Assembly: GCA_029851415.1 (NCBI GenBank)
Contig: CM056742.1
Span: 81,086,748 to 81,150,747 of the forward strand
From: Eretmocerus hayati
Taxonomy: Eukaryota; Arthropoda; Insecta; Hymenoptera; Aphelinidae
Direction: 5' to 3'
Length of the DNA: 64,000 nt
Position numbers and translations under genes: made by a program. Shown here one piece after another: positions 33,536-45,262 of this stretch. Numbering within the stretch: the stretch's first letter is position 1; each line of letters starts with the position of its first letter. The notes below the pieces were generated by a model that saw only the letters and a program-made list of their open reading frames with translations, searched no databases and was not told the DNA's origin.

Positions 33536-34194
33536 GGGTGCCTGAACTCAGCACAAACATTTCCGCACAAACCAAAATTAACTATCTGATATTTTATTGC
33601 TTTCTTATTGCTAATTTATTGCTGTATTGCGGAATTCATTGCTCTTCATTTTCTCGAGTTATGAGTGTTTGTGCTGAGTTCAGTGTGGAGCCAGCACAAA
33701 CATCAGGTTCTTGTCGACATATCTAAACCTAACTTATCTTATATTTTATTGCTAATTTATTGCTCTCAGAATCCGTTTCGATCATCCCCTTAGGGCAACT
33801 TCCGGCGGAGATATGAGAGTTTGTGCTGAGTTCAATGTGGAGCCAGCACAAACATTGGGTTGTTGTCGACCTATCTAAACCTAACTTAGCTCATATTTTA
33901 TTGCTAATTTATTGCTCTCAGAATCCGTTTCGATCATCCCCTTAGGGCAACTTCCGGCGGAGATATGAGAGTTTGTGCTGAGTTCAGTGTGGAGCCAGCA
34001 CAAACATTGGGTTGTTGTCGACCTATCTAAACCTAACTTAGCTCATATTTTATTGCTAATTTATTGCTCTCAGAATCCGTTCCGATCATCCCCTTAGGGC
34101 AACTTCCGGCGAAGATATGAGAGTTTGTGCTGAGTTCAATGTGGAGTCAGCACCAACATTAGGTTTCTGTCGACCGATCGAGACCTAACTCAAT
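33536..34194 (+). repeat. Left terminal inverted repeat, 152-bp units x4
   Basis: GTTTGTGCTGAGTTCA starts at 33667, 33819, 33971 and 34123, exactly 152 bp apart, after a partial terminal unit. Each unit contains the near-palindrome GTTTGTGCTG...CAGCACAAAC, matching the outer terminus. The last unit is more diverged. Confidence 0.88.
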
Positions 34195-35203
34195 TCTTCT
34201 CCCAAAACGGGTAGTTGTGGAACCCGATTTTGGGTAATTGTCAAAAATATTTCATCCGAGTTCCAAAAGGTGAGTGAGTTAAAGAAATCAAACCCAAGAC
34301 CGGTTCACTTGTACTGTTTGAGCTGTGGAACACGAAGGTCGAAAGGAGGCGGAAAATACGTTTTTTGGACTCTTTTCGAAAACGGCTTGCACGGTGATTT
34401 TAGTTCTGGCTGGAACTGATCCCAGATGGTGGATTCTTAGAAATCACGGATGGGGACGCGAAATCGCTCATAGAGGTAACTCGAGTGCTTGCGCTTGTCG
34501 TACCCAGTTAGGGAGCAGGAAAACATCGAGATACATTGTGTATCTGTGTTCAGATTGGCATGAGCATTGGCGTTCTGAACGTCCTGAAAAGTTCAGATGT
34601 GTTGGAGATAAGATTTTCTCAAAATGAGCAAAAAGTGGTCCATTGAATGTCTTCCGCCAGGCACCAAAGGAGAAGGGAAACCCCGTGAAAGTCTCAAAAA
34701 TCGATTTCCCATTACTTTTGTAAGTATTTCAGATGAACAAATAACGTCGGTGCAATACTAGGCCCCTAGTGACGGTGCTGTTCACTATGAATTATTTTGA
34801 TCCTTTTTCATTTGCTCTATCCCAATAGTGTAAAAAAACCAAAACATTTCCAAAAATCACTACGCAGGGATCCCACCCTGAAAGACTAAAAATGCATCCC
34901 TAATAAACGAGAAGATTTTTCGAATTTTGATATCCCAAGTGTGACACCCTGCCCGCAATCGGTATTACCGACAGATCATTTTCGACTTGACCGACATAAC
35001 AAGAGGCAGCACTAGCACGTGCCACTCTTTGTTTTGAAGATGAACAGGTGTTTTGGAGCGAATTCGGAGTCAGTTTGATATCCAGTGAATTATCCAGTGA
35101 ATTGATTGTGTGGAATGAATTAGTGATCGGGTTATTCACTATTTTCTGGACAGTGTTTAGTAGTGACAACAGTGCTTCATGCCCTAACAGCTGACACTCA
35201 ATC

Positions 35204-35768
35204 ATGACAACAACCGGGACCAGAGGGAGGAAGAAAGATTTTGATGACATCCTATTCATCGATATCATTCTGAAACATAGGAACTCGATTGTTCGGGGGA
35301 GTTCAATTGTTTCAAAAAATGAATCGATCTGGGAGGATATCAGTAAAGAGATGAATCATGTCTACAAGGCGTCATCTATTTATTCAATGGTTATGGGTGA
35401 TAAAGCACGTGTAAGAAAGAAATTGTTCGATGATGGTGATACCGTCTCGTCAGACCAGCTAGATGAAGATCTTGTGTCATCGGAGGATAACGAGAATGAT
35501 CAAATTCTAACGGGATCTGACGAAGATGACATCTCCAAATTGGATTTCGGATTCATCATGCTGGGCGAAGATTTGGAGGCTCTGGTTGAGAAGAGAATCT
35601 ATCGAGTTACGAAGAGAACGAATAATAAACAAGAGTGGCTTGTTTTCAAACCTGATTCTTACAAAGACTATTTTCGAAAAAGAATTTTCGAGCACACTGG
35701 CCTCGAATGTGGCTTTCACATACGGAAATCATACATGAATATTCACGGAGAACACGGGAATATCGAAG
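35204..35768 (+). CDS. Transposase exon 1 (residues 1-188)
   Basis: Starts at ATG 35204. The basic segment RGRKK is followed by a helical segment (about 15-60) that looks like a MADF/SANT-type DNA-binding fold, then an acidic Ser/Asp/Glu stretch. It ends in a VFKPDSYKDYFRKRIFEHTG region that precedes the transposase core in related elements. Donor GAAG|GTAAGT. Confidence 0.75.
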
Positions 35769-38700
35769 GTAAGTCTAAGTCATTCACATAATCTTGTGTT
35801 TCGTTGCAATGAAAATGAACTAGAGTTAATCGGAGTATTATTTTTTGTATTACATTGCTGTCTTAAGATGGTTCAAAACCTATCGAAGTTTCACCAACTT
35901 GCGAGTTCGTGGTGAAAAATAATTCCACTCACTGTGACAACCGTTCAAAAATCTAAGAGTACCATTCAAATCTCGTGGATCGAGCTTATTCTCTGATAAA
36001 TTTTGAGAACAAATACACTTATCTCCATGGAGAAGTATTGATCCTAAGTTGGAGATCGTTGTTGTGACTACCATGATGCGAACTATAGCGGCAACTCAAG
36101 ATTAGCTTTCAAAATAATTGCAATCGTTAGGAAAATTCATAAAAAAAGCCTTGGTCCACGAAATGGTGTTCATTTTTTCACATTTTTGAACAGTTTAGTC
36201 TGAGGCAAGTATGAATTTGTTGTGCCACGGACTTGAGGGTCGGTGGAAGTTAGGTTTGGCAACCTCTTCATAGATGAGTCCACACCCCGGCAAAGGTGTC
36301 TTCCAAGATAAAAATGGCGAATTTCGCACGAAATTGTTCCTTTGATATTTGAGTATCTCCTATCATGAGCATCCACTGGAAGCTTGCAAAAACCCACTCG
36401 ATAGTTATTTTCATATTTTGTATTGGTTGGTTAACAAGAATTTTTGATATAATCTCTTTCGACAGTTTCCATCATCATCTTTAGTAAAATGGGACGGAAT
36501 TCATTCCCCGCAAACATACCCCTTCGAGCAGAATTATGGAATTCATTCAGTAGCGAATGCAAAAATGCTCCACAGAAGTATAGATTCGCAGAAGCACCCT
36601 AGGATATTTATATAAATACACTGCCGGTCAAAAGTTTCAGGACACCCGAAATTATTTTTTCCACTTTTGTGAGTGAGACTACTGAGCTCTACTTGACCGA
36701 AAAGGGCCTTCTCAAGACTCATTCGAAAAGTCTTTTCACGTCCTTTAAGATGGCTTCATTCACCTTTATAAGCACAAATCTAGATCTTCCCAATTTGAGC
36801 TTGAAGAAGTACCAATATCAATGATTTTTGGAAGAATGTTCTGGTTTGGGCAGTTTAAAGGTACAGCAATATTCTAGAATGGGTCTTAAGAGATTTGATA
36901 GTACAAGTCTAAAGCTTCTGAAACCCGCGCTCCAACACCCTTCTACGTTACTCCCACTCCAAGCTGACATTTTCTCTGAGGAGAGTTTTTCCGAAAAAAG
37001 TAGCACCCTTATCAGAGAGTGCCGAAGAGATTCACGTTTTGGGGCCCGTTCCAAAGGTTTCTTGTTCTCTTGATCATGATATAGAAGACAGATACCAAGA
37101 TCAGAGATTATATTCCCCTTAAAACGCATTCTTCTATCTTTTCCGAATGTAAGTGTTACTTTTGCGAAAAATCTTGCTTCACAGAGAATGTTATAACTCG
37201 GAGTAGAGGTAACGTAGGAGGGTGTTGAAAAACGGATACCAAAGCTCCAGACCTGTAGTATCAGGTCTTTGGAGGTTCATTTCAGAATATTCCTGTAATT
37301 TTGAGCTGCCGGAGCCAGGAAATTCTTCAAAAAATTATCGAAATTGGCACTTTTTGAATCGAATTGGGAAGATCCAGATTCGTACTGATACAACTGAATG
37401 ATGCCATCTCAAAGTACGGAAGAAGAGTTTTCAAATGAGCTCTGATAAGATCCTCTTCGGTCAAGTAAAGCCTAGTAGTTCCACTCACGGAATTAGAATA
37501 GTTCATTACGCGTCGAGTGCTGGAAACATTTTTCCTTCGGAAAACCGGGCTGGACGTGGACGGAGGTGCCGTCCAGCTTGGTTTTCCCGAAGGATGAATG
37601 TTTCCGCACGAAACGCGTATGCAGTTTAAACGTCTGTAAACACGCTGTTTCTGCGTATGGACGTATAAAAGATATTTCGGGTGTCCTGAAACTTTTGACC
37701 GGCAGCGTAGATGTTTGAAAATTATTTAATCGTTTGTCGAAATCATTTTGTATTTGATTGAATATTCGAAAAAGATTCAAGGGATGAGAGCGGAATTTCA
37801 TGCAGTTCACAAATGAATGACGCTCTTTAATTTCTATGAATTTCGAAAAGATTAGTCGTATGATTTTACACTGAGCGCAAACGAAGAAAAATACCAGAAA
37901 CACACCCATCTAATGAATGCTCATCAACTCTTAAATTTTCGTGTAATGTTTGTCAAGTAAGTGGGAAAAGTGTTGGATACAATCGATGGGTCTTAAAATG
38001 AAGAATAATATACTGAAGTTTTCTTCTAAATTAAGATGAATTAGTACCAATATGGAAAAAATGTGAACATGCTCGAAAAGCCGCTGCCACTATTGCAATT
38101 TTTTCGTTTGATCTTTGATCAATGTGAAATCCGGAACAAATGAGCATCTTGCTAATTTTATTAGCGACATATTTATTTTCTCCTCCGTTCTGAACGCACA
38201 CAAAACTGAATGAAATAAGAATTCTATCAATCGTCAGAACTGGAATCTGTCACTCAGCTATCATCAAAGAATAATGTTTACTTTATTGTTCATGAGCGGA
38301 ATAATTCCATCAGGTCATTGCAACTGTGGCTCCAGTCTCTCTTTGAAGATCATAACTCACGGGACAGGACCCGACTACTCGGTTATGGGCTCAATAGATA
38401 TGAAAAAGGGTAAATGTGGAAAACCGTATTTGAGGAATCCATTGCGAAATGCTATGTGTGAAAACTTGCAAACAATGTCAACCGATGCTTTGAGGGCAAA
38501 ATTGAGCAATTCGCTCATAACTCGAGCAGGATACCCGGAGCCCCCCTTGATACCTAAAAATACGGAGTTACATAAGGCAAAGAGTCAGTACAAAGCTGCA
38601 AGATTTCTCAACAAAGATCTTCTCCTATCCCTGAAAATCATGAAGGAGAACCAATACTCACAGGATATAGACAGGGTTGGATTGAGTCCCGCATATGTCC

Positions 38701-41700
38701 AATATTCCACCCCATTGCAGATGAGTTTTTGCCAGAAGATTGCTAAGACAGAGCCGATCCATATGGCCATTGATTCAGGTGGAGGTTTAGTTGAAGACAC
38801 TGACGGGAAGAAGATTTTTGGGCATATTGCTAGTATCAAGTATTCAAAAGGAGAATTCATCGTTACAACAATGTTTTCACAAGAGGGTAATGGCCAAGCT
38901 TTTTGCGAGTGGTTGAGCCGTTGGCGTCAGAGAGGTGGCCCGATGCCGTGCACGTTTACGTCGGATTGGTCCCGAGCCATCCTTAATGGCATAATCTTAG
39001 CAGTCACTCCCTTCAAATATGTCGAAGAATATGCTGAAGCGGTGAGCCAGAATATCGATCTCAGCAGAATCCCATACATTCGTATAGATGGAGCACACAC
39101 CATGGCTAAATATGTGAAAAAAACTAAACATTATCGGAGACCGATCAAAACATTCTTCAAAGCTTGCATTGGTCGCCTCATAATGAGTGATTCTCTCGAG
39201 GACGCAGAGAAGATTATAAAAAACCTATTCATCGTCTTTCATTCTGAAACGGATGGCTTCACAGAAAATGGCGAGAAAAGTGCTTGTGAGGAAGCGAAAA
39301 CATTCCTCTACGCGGAAGTAACAGGTATTACTTTGAAGGAGCTTAATTTTTGCCATAACACTATACTTGGTCATTGAACTTGCATTTATTTTATCAACAC
39401 TGGATATCACAAATCTGAGTTGTAGATACAAGTAAGAATTCATCCTTGAGCATGACTGAACTCGAGATATGGTCGGTGCCAAGTCATCGAAACATCACTC
39501 GATAAATCTTGATCGGCGAATCTGGATCTCTATACTCTCAATCTATACGACAATTACACTTGACATGTCATGTTCCAGTCTTCTCCACGACTTGCTGAGA
39601 CACTATCCACACAGATTCCTGTCGTTGGTTCATCTTCTTATGATTTAACGATATGTCAGAGTTCAATGAAATCCTAACCCTCAATTACCCACGTGAGAAG
39701 GTGGAACACTTCTGCCAACGCGGTAGATTTTTGCCATATTTGAAAAAATCATTTCATTATGGAAATCGTATTTGAAGGGTAGAATGAAAGAAATTTTCAG
39801 ATGAGCTTTGACTACTCTATAACTGGTCTGTATAGCTACTCTTGAACTGGTCTGGAACTACTCTTGGATTGGTTTGAAGGGTTTCTAGACTGGAGAAACT
39901 AAATAGTGTTTTCGTCAAAAATATCCCAAAAATGCACGTCAGTAGGTTAGGCTGACGAGGATATTCACGACGTTTGGGATAATTTTACGGATCCAGTCAA
40001 AAATTGCAATCTCAAGTGTATCAAACGATACGACTGCTGTGTAGCGGACTTCAATTAAGCTCTGTATATATCGAAATTTTGCTTCGATAGATCTATTGAA
40101 GCACAATTTCTACATAAATTAAAGAAAAGTGTTTCTTTCCTCTTTCGATTTTGTGTTTTGGCTTTCTCATTTAACCAAAATACGGAATATTTTGGCTTTG
40201 AAAATCCTTGAGTGGTCACATTTCAAATAGAGAGTGATCACATGAATTTTCTATGTAGTTCGAGACCAGGAAGAAGGATCCTTATGTCTTCAATACAAAT
40301 GAAGTTTGATATAGGTCAAAACTACACTACGTGGGTATTTTACGGTTGACGAGTCCATCAGGTTTCGTTCAAGAACCGAGAATGATCACTCGGCTCATAC
40401 GATCGCATGCTCCAGCTGATGTTAGTAGATTCTGTAATAGCTCTTTGAGTTTAATATCTTCAATATTTCTCGAACATTCAGGTACATCGTGTGCACTTGA
40501 ATCTAAAGATTTGGATTCTGTTGATGGAGGTGATCCGGCAGGGGCAGATGAGGAGAGCCCTCCAAACTCTAGGGAAAAGTCAGAGAGCTTAGAAAATTGG
40601 GCCCAGGGACTCCTCGATGATGCATTGTCACAAATAGAGGAAAAAAGACCCGGCGATAGAGTCAACGCATTTTGTATGACAGATTTTGCAGAATATTTTA
40701 AGAAAGATCTTTCTCTGCTTGGCCTATTTTCGAACGTACACGCTTCAAAATTCAACGTTAGCTCAGAAACCGCTCCAACTAGTGGCCATGTTGAATTTGG
40801 ATTCAAACATTTGAAATACACGGTCTTCAGGAAAGCTGAGCTACCCCTCAGACTCGATGAAGTAGTCCCAAATCATATCGATTACCTCAATGGTAGGCTA
40901 AAACTTGACCAAGCAAAGTTTGATAAGTCAACGACAGTGCCAGAGAAAGGTGTGTATCAAGATTTATAGAGCACATTGATACTATCATGTAAAATCACGG
41001 CTGTTCTGTCAATTTACAACTCTGTTCAAAGATTCGGCGAATCAAATCGTTCCTTTGGAACACATTCAATGTGCAGAATTATAGGGTCGAGGAATGGTAG
41101 CGCAAAATTAAGATCTACATTTCATTTCCTCCAGGTACAGTGGACGAGAGATCGCAATGTATATCTTGCAATACCAAAGATGAAGAATCTGTTTTGGCAC
41201 AATGCAGAGTTTGCGGAGCTCGCGTACATGGGGAAGAACCATGCTCGTACGCTAACAAAGAGCAAGGACACCAAGATAGAGATAGACAGGAAGGCAGACT
41301 TTGTGTACCGTGTTTTCGCAGATCAACAATCGTTGAACAGCCGTTGTCTCCGATTGTTCGGGAAAGTATTGCTCCCCATCAAGCCAACAGTAAGGGTGAA
41401 GAAGAATCAGCAAAAAACGTACAAGGTATACTCATAAACATCGCGTTTTTTACTTTATGAAGATAATGTTGATTATTAATACACTCTAGAACGATCGCGT
41501 AATTTCAGAAAAATTCCCTCCATTTAATCTTCCTGCGTATCAGCTCAGCGATCAGTTTCATTACAAACCATGAACATCCCGTCCGTCAGAATTACACGGG
41601 GAACTTGCGTTAGCTCACATTTTCAGCGTCTCAGGAATGTGCAGCTCTGATAAAACTGCAAAACATTCAATATTTTTCTAGTAAAATTTGTCCAATAAGC

Positions 41701-44700
41701 TAAGAGTATCCGGCAGAGTTATGACACTAAACTACATCTAAATATCAAATCTCGAATGATTCTGAGACGGCTCTACAAAGCGATTGCATTTTTCCACTGA
41801 TATAAGAAGCAGAGCAGGGCGTACTCTCCATATAAACCCTACCAGCTAAGTAAATTGACTAATCGTGCGTAAATTACACTTCTTATTCCAGGTACCACAA
41901 CACGCCCCGAATGCTCAGCATGTAAAAACTTCGGGAAACCAGATGGATCACACAAATGCATCATTTGCGGAGAATCGGTTCACCCTTTCGAAGAATGTTC
42001 CTTACCTGTCGGCGAAGAGGGTTATGGACAGAGTCGGTTGTGTTACCGCTGTCATGATAAAGGCTTGATGCATAAGTACCCCGACCTAAACGCACGAGTA
42101 GTACCTCAGTCTTCTAAGGATAACGCTTGTGGTACATCAGATATCCAAGACAAAGGTGAGAGCATGTATAATTTCCGAAATGTCATTTTCTTAACGCCAA
42201 CATTTATCAGTGTAATCATCATCTGGATGCGGAACCCCGACAAGCACATGAAAATATGAAAACATGTCTGAGAATGGTCCCGTATGAGTAGCTTCACTAT
42301 GACCTATATCGAAGGAGTTTTCATGGCAATCATTCCACATATTTCCCGGTCGGGTAAATTCAATGTTGGTACACTATGCGTGAAAGTGTATATACTTCGC
42401 CTTCACAGTTATCCGACTCCTACTCACAGTTCATCAAGAAATTCGATATTTTGCGGAAAGATTCGGTATCAAGCAATTGATGGAAAGTGCTGTGAAAGTA
42501 CGGAGTCAGGCCATTGAAAGTTGAATGAATTAGTCGTGGAAATGGATACGAGGAAATTGTTAATAGTAAAGACAAATCGACCTCCATTTCGAGCTATTCA
42601 TTCGGGGAAATTTCTGGGGAGATCATGAGCATTCAAATTAAGATTTTTTCAGCAAGGTCTACCTTTGGATTGAGACAAAATTTAGATTCAGGTGAAGGGA
42701 AGATGATCAGGATGAGGGTTCTTGTTGAAATTTTGATTTTTTCAGAGAATTAAGATCCATGGAGATTGATGATACATTTCAATAGAAGGGTGAAAATTCC
42801 CTCTCCAACCGACTGATGTGTTTTCGCGCCCGAACCGCAACCGAAGGTCGGAATCATCTCAAGGATGAGAAAAATAGGGTCGAGTTCCGCACATGAAACC
42901 ATACTCTTTGATAAACTGTGAATGAAAGTCATCAAACTGTGCGCAAAGTACGCTTTCACGCGCAGTGTATCAGGAATGATATTTTGGTGTTATATTAACT
43001 GGTGATTGATACATTCTGCCGCAAAAACCATAGTATAGGTTATCCAAATCTGCGTGAGAACATCTGATTACAAATAAATATTCTACCATAACTACCGTGT
43101 TTCGCCTATTATAAGACATGCTCGAATATTAGACCTCGTCAAATATAGGACATCCTTATCAAGGACCCGGTGAAATGTAAGACCTATCTCGAATATAAAA
43201 CGTCCTCGAATATGAGACACCCCTCGAGTATAAGCTATCCTTGAAGATAAAATGTCTTTGAATTGACTCGGTTACGCTCCTTCATCCCAACCCTTCGATA
43301 ATAAAGTAAGAAATTCGAAAATCTGTCTTCACATTGATTGGATAAACAGATTTCAAGAATTTGATAGGTCATATTTTCCGGGGTTGGAAATATAGGACCT
43401 ATCTCGAAAATAAGGCCTATCTCGAATATAGGGCCTCTCAGTCAGGCCTAAATAGCTATAGGCCAGGTCTTATAATAGACGAAACACGGTATACGAGATT
43501 CCAGCGATCCTATCTCGAAAAAACCCCACAATCGATAGATTTTTGTGAAAGGAATTAGATGATATGGATTTTATTGGAACGAGAAAAGTTTCGTTGAAGA
43601 AAATGTTAGATTGAATGGGAAAATCGTTCAAATATTCGCTGTAACGAAGAAGACTCTTCTTCATCTTGAGTAGTAATGATGTCGATTGTACTTCGAGAGA
43701 GTAGTCTGCTACTAACGTACCTTATTCGTATTTATTCTGCAACATTACAGGAGCAGCCTCGGGAAACATACAGAGTTGCCCCAATTGTGCTGATAGTTGC
43801 AATGAATCTCGGATATTTAAGTGTATCGTTTGTGGAAGGCGAATACATGCCTCAGTCTTATGCTCAATGCCAATAGGAGAGCCCGGTCCTCTGCAAAGTA
43901 GGGTATGTCTATCGTGCCACGAGAATTCCAAAGAAGATGCCCAAGAAATTGCCGCGAAAAATGATTATGATGAATGGAGAGGATACCATGAAACTAATGA
44001 GGAGAGATCAACATCCAAGCGAAAGAAACTAGATAATGATTCTGATATTTCTGGAAAGAGTACGCGTCGAAAGAAAGAGGCCATGTACTTCGGGAAAAAC
44101 AGGAGCAGGGTCAAAGATTGCTTATCTATACAACGCCATGCCCGCATACCTGTTTTGAAGAATGGACTATTACAAGAAATATCTCCTATCCGATTCCAAG
44201 GGATGATCATTAGAATCCACCATACCTGTGCATTCGATTCATTATTCCAAGTTATTTTGACCTCAGCGTATGACTTCCCCAAAGTTGAACAGTGTGTGAG
44301 TATATCACATTGAAATAGAGATCGAGAGCCTATAAACGGAATTCTGCCACCCTATGATTTACGAGAAATCTTGAGTTTGTTCATGTTGCTCACTAATACA
44401 TTTTTTGCAGGTCCAGGAACACGGCGGAAATGAAGAATTCTTCAAATTGGTCCGTCAAACATTGAAATCTGGAGTGGGCTCGCATTCCTACCAGGCTAGA
44501 GGAAAGATGATACTCAAGCATTTATCAAGCGAATTGAAAGCCCACGACCAGTTGGCTAAGACATATTCCCTAAATGCAACGACAAATATAGGGACTATGA
44601 CAGAGAGACTGCTAGGCGAGTATATCTGCTACAAAGAGGTATACGAATGCTCGTCGGGTTGCATGACATATGAGAAACCTTTGGTGACATTCAAAATTGA

Positions 44701-45229
44701 TCCCGATGAATTGGTTGAAGAAAATTTCTCCAACATTCTGAGTAGCCAGCCGATAAAACTGGATGGGAGAGCTTGTAAAAATTGTGGAGGGGTTGAAAAA
44801 GTTTCTTGTTCTACAGGTGAGACGTACAAAGATCGTGATAAGATCCAAATCTTTTGGAGAGGACAAGTGGTCCAAATCGCATAGACTGTTCTGTAGAATA
44901 AAACCATTCTATTTACAGGGCCAATCGTTGTCATTAACGTCGAGAGATGGGAAGACGATGACTCAGTCAAAATCAAGTTACGAGATATTCCACAATCCTT
45001 CGAGAATCCAGATCCAAATAGAACGCAATTACGAGTATCCGGTGTTGTGGAATATGAAGAACTTGGGAGGGACGAAAATGGAAAAGTGTCTGCTCACTAT
45101 AAACCATACATCTACAGACGTGGTTGCGGATCGTGGTACGTCATGGACGACTTGGATGCGAAAGTCGAACGAGTGAGAGAAACCAAAGCAATAGTTATAT
45201 CTTTGATCGTGCTGTGCGAAGAATTGTGA
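35204..45229 (+). CDS. Mutator-like transposase with three PHD-like modules and a USP-like peptidase (1286 aa, 8 exons)
   Basis: Exons: 35204-35768, 38314-39324, 40482-40949, 41135-41425, 41892-42155, 43751-44295, 44411-44816, 44919-45229. All introns are GT...AG. Introns 1-5 and 7 are phase 1 and intron 6 is phase 0. Together they give 3861 nt with no internal stop. Domain order: acidic N-terminal region with a helix-turn-helix-like start (1-188); DDE core with candidate Asp342, Asp406 and Asp447-x2-His450 (189-526); linker (526-682); three C4HC3 zinc modules (682-779, 779-867, from 867); and a cysteine peptidase of USP type with Cys1026, His1243 and Asp1260/1261. The third acidic DDE residue was not assigned. 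Transposase recognition rests on these motifs plus the 9-bp duplications. The peptidase call rests on its NTC-like Cys box and its HY...SWY..DD His box. Confidence 0.85.
36619..37707. mobile_element. Tc1/mariner-type foldback MITE in transposase intron 1
   Basis: The ends CACTGCCGGTCAAAAGTTTC are inverted and flanked by TA (36617-36618, 37708-37709). Inverted homology extends several hundred bases inward from each end, so the element is almost entirely palindromic (for example CTTTTCGGTCAAGTAGAGCT-like sequence on both arms). The right arm is split by about 190 bp (about 37487-37672) that is itself a hairpin. No transposase frame. The CACTGCCGGTCAAAAGTTT terminus is typical of Tc1-like elements. 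Confidence 0.8.
37508..37620. repeat. Hairpin insert within the intron-1 MITE
   Basis: Two ~48-bp arms (about 37508-37556 and 37571-37620) are reverse complements, both containing GGAAACAT and CTTCGG/CCGAAG blocks and ending ACGCGT, with a ~14-bp loop. It interrupts the right arm of the surrounding MITE, whose left arm lacks it. Confidence 0.65.
38314..39324 (+). CDS. Transposase exon 2, DDE core (residues 189-526)
   Basis: Acceptor ATCAG|GT joins the phase-1 codon of exon 1 to read Gly-His-Cys-Asn-Cys-Gly. Candidate catalytic Asp342 lies in AIDSGGG and Asp406 in TFTSDWSRAI. The Mutator-type D-x2-H motif is DGAH (Asp447, His450). The C-x-C near the exon start resembles the small zinc-binding lobe found just before the core in related insect transposases. 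Donor ACAG|GTATTA. Confidence 0.82.
40482..40949 (+). CDS. Transposase exon 3 (residues 526-682)
   Basis: Begins at GTACATCG after the acceptor CATTCAG and ends at donor AAAG|GTGTGT. The start is acidic and Ser-rich (a probable linker), followed by a helical segment (WAQGLLDDALSQIEE) and a mixed region. No family motif recognised. The third acidic residue of the DDE triad could lie at the end of exon 2 or here. Confidence 0.7.
41135..41425 (+). CDS. Transposase exon 4, C4HC3 zinc module 1
   Basis: Ligand pattern C-x2-C-x11-C-x2-C-x4-H-x4-C...C-x2-C, seen in CISC, CRVCGARVH and LCVPC. The pattern equals the C4HC3 ligand order of PHD fingers except that His and Cys are four apart instead of two. 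Both borders are phase 1. Confidence 0.75.
41892..42155 (+). CDS. Transposase exon 5, C4HC3 zinc module 2
   Basis: Same spacing as module 1: CSAC, 11 residues, CIICGESVH, four residues, Cys, then LCYRCH. Acceptor TTCCAG|GTACC and donor AAAG|GTGAGA are both good, with phase 1 on both sides. Confidence 0.75.
43095..43489. mobile_element. Small TA-flanked MITE in transposase intron 5
   Basis: The inverted ends CCGTGTTTCGCCTATTATAA and the complement of the right end match at about 22 of 23 bases and are bordered by TA (43093-43094, 43490-43491). The interior consists of imperfect repeats of a CGAATATAAGAC-like motif. The CCGTGTTTCGC terminus is of the widespread mariner/pogo-like type. Confidence 0.8.
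43751..44295 (+). CDS. Transposase exon 6, zinc module 3 and peptidase Cys box
   Basis: Module 3 repeats the ligand spacing of modules 1 and 2 (CPNC, 11 residues, CIVCGRRIH, four residues, Cys, VCLSCH). A basic Lys/Arg/Ser region follows that includes candidate nuclear signals (TSKRKKL, RRKKE). Then comes HHTCAFDSLFQVI, which matches the NTC[AY][FL][DN]S-x2-Q nucleophile box of USP-type peptidases, with Cys1026. Donor TGT|GTGAGT, phase 0. Confidence 0.77.
44411..44816 (+). CDS. Transposase exon 7, peptidase middle region
   Basis: Acceptor TTTTTTGCAG, phase 0. A helical segment is followed by paired cysteines, CSSGC about 60 residues before CKNCGG, as in the zinc-binding finger insert of USP peptidases. 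Ends at donor ACAG|GTGAGA, phase 1. Confidence 0.72.
44919..45229 (+). CDS. Transposase exon 8, peptidase His box and stop
   Basis: Begins at GGCCAATC after TTTACAG. It contains an IVVINVERW strand like the hydrophobic strand before the USP His box, then AHYKPYIYRRGCGSWYVMDD with His1243 and Asp1260/1261. Stop TGA at 45227-45229. Confidence 0.77.
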
Positions 45230-45256
45230 GTTGATGAGGAACTGTCTTTTGCACGG

Positions 45257-45262
45257 AATAAA
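45257..45262 (+). promoter_or_regulatory. Poly(A) signal of the transposase gene
   Basis: AATAAA 28 bp after the stop codon, on the gene strand. The spacing is short but usual for compact transposon genes. Confidence 0.5.

Noticed and set aside
34325..34627. 100-codon frame as an upstream transposase exon
   Set aside because: No ATG start, no donor in a usable phase and no motif. The ATG at 35204 gives a complete protein.
41865..42068. 67-codon frame overlapping transposase exon 5
   Set aside because: It is in a different frame from the zinc-module exon, whose splice phases and ligand spacing fit the gene.
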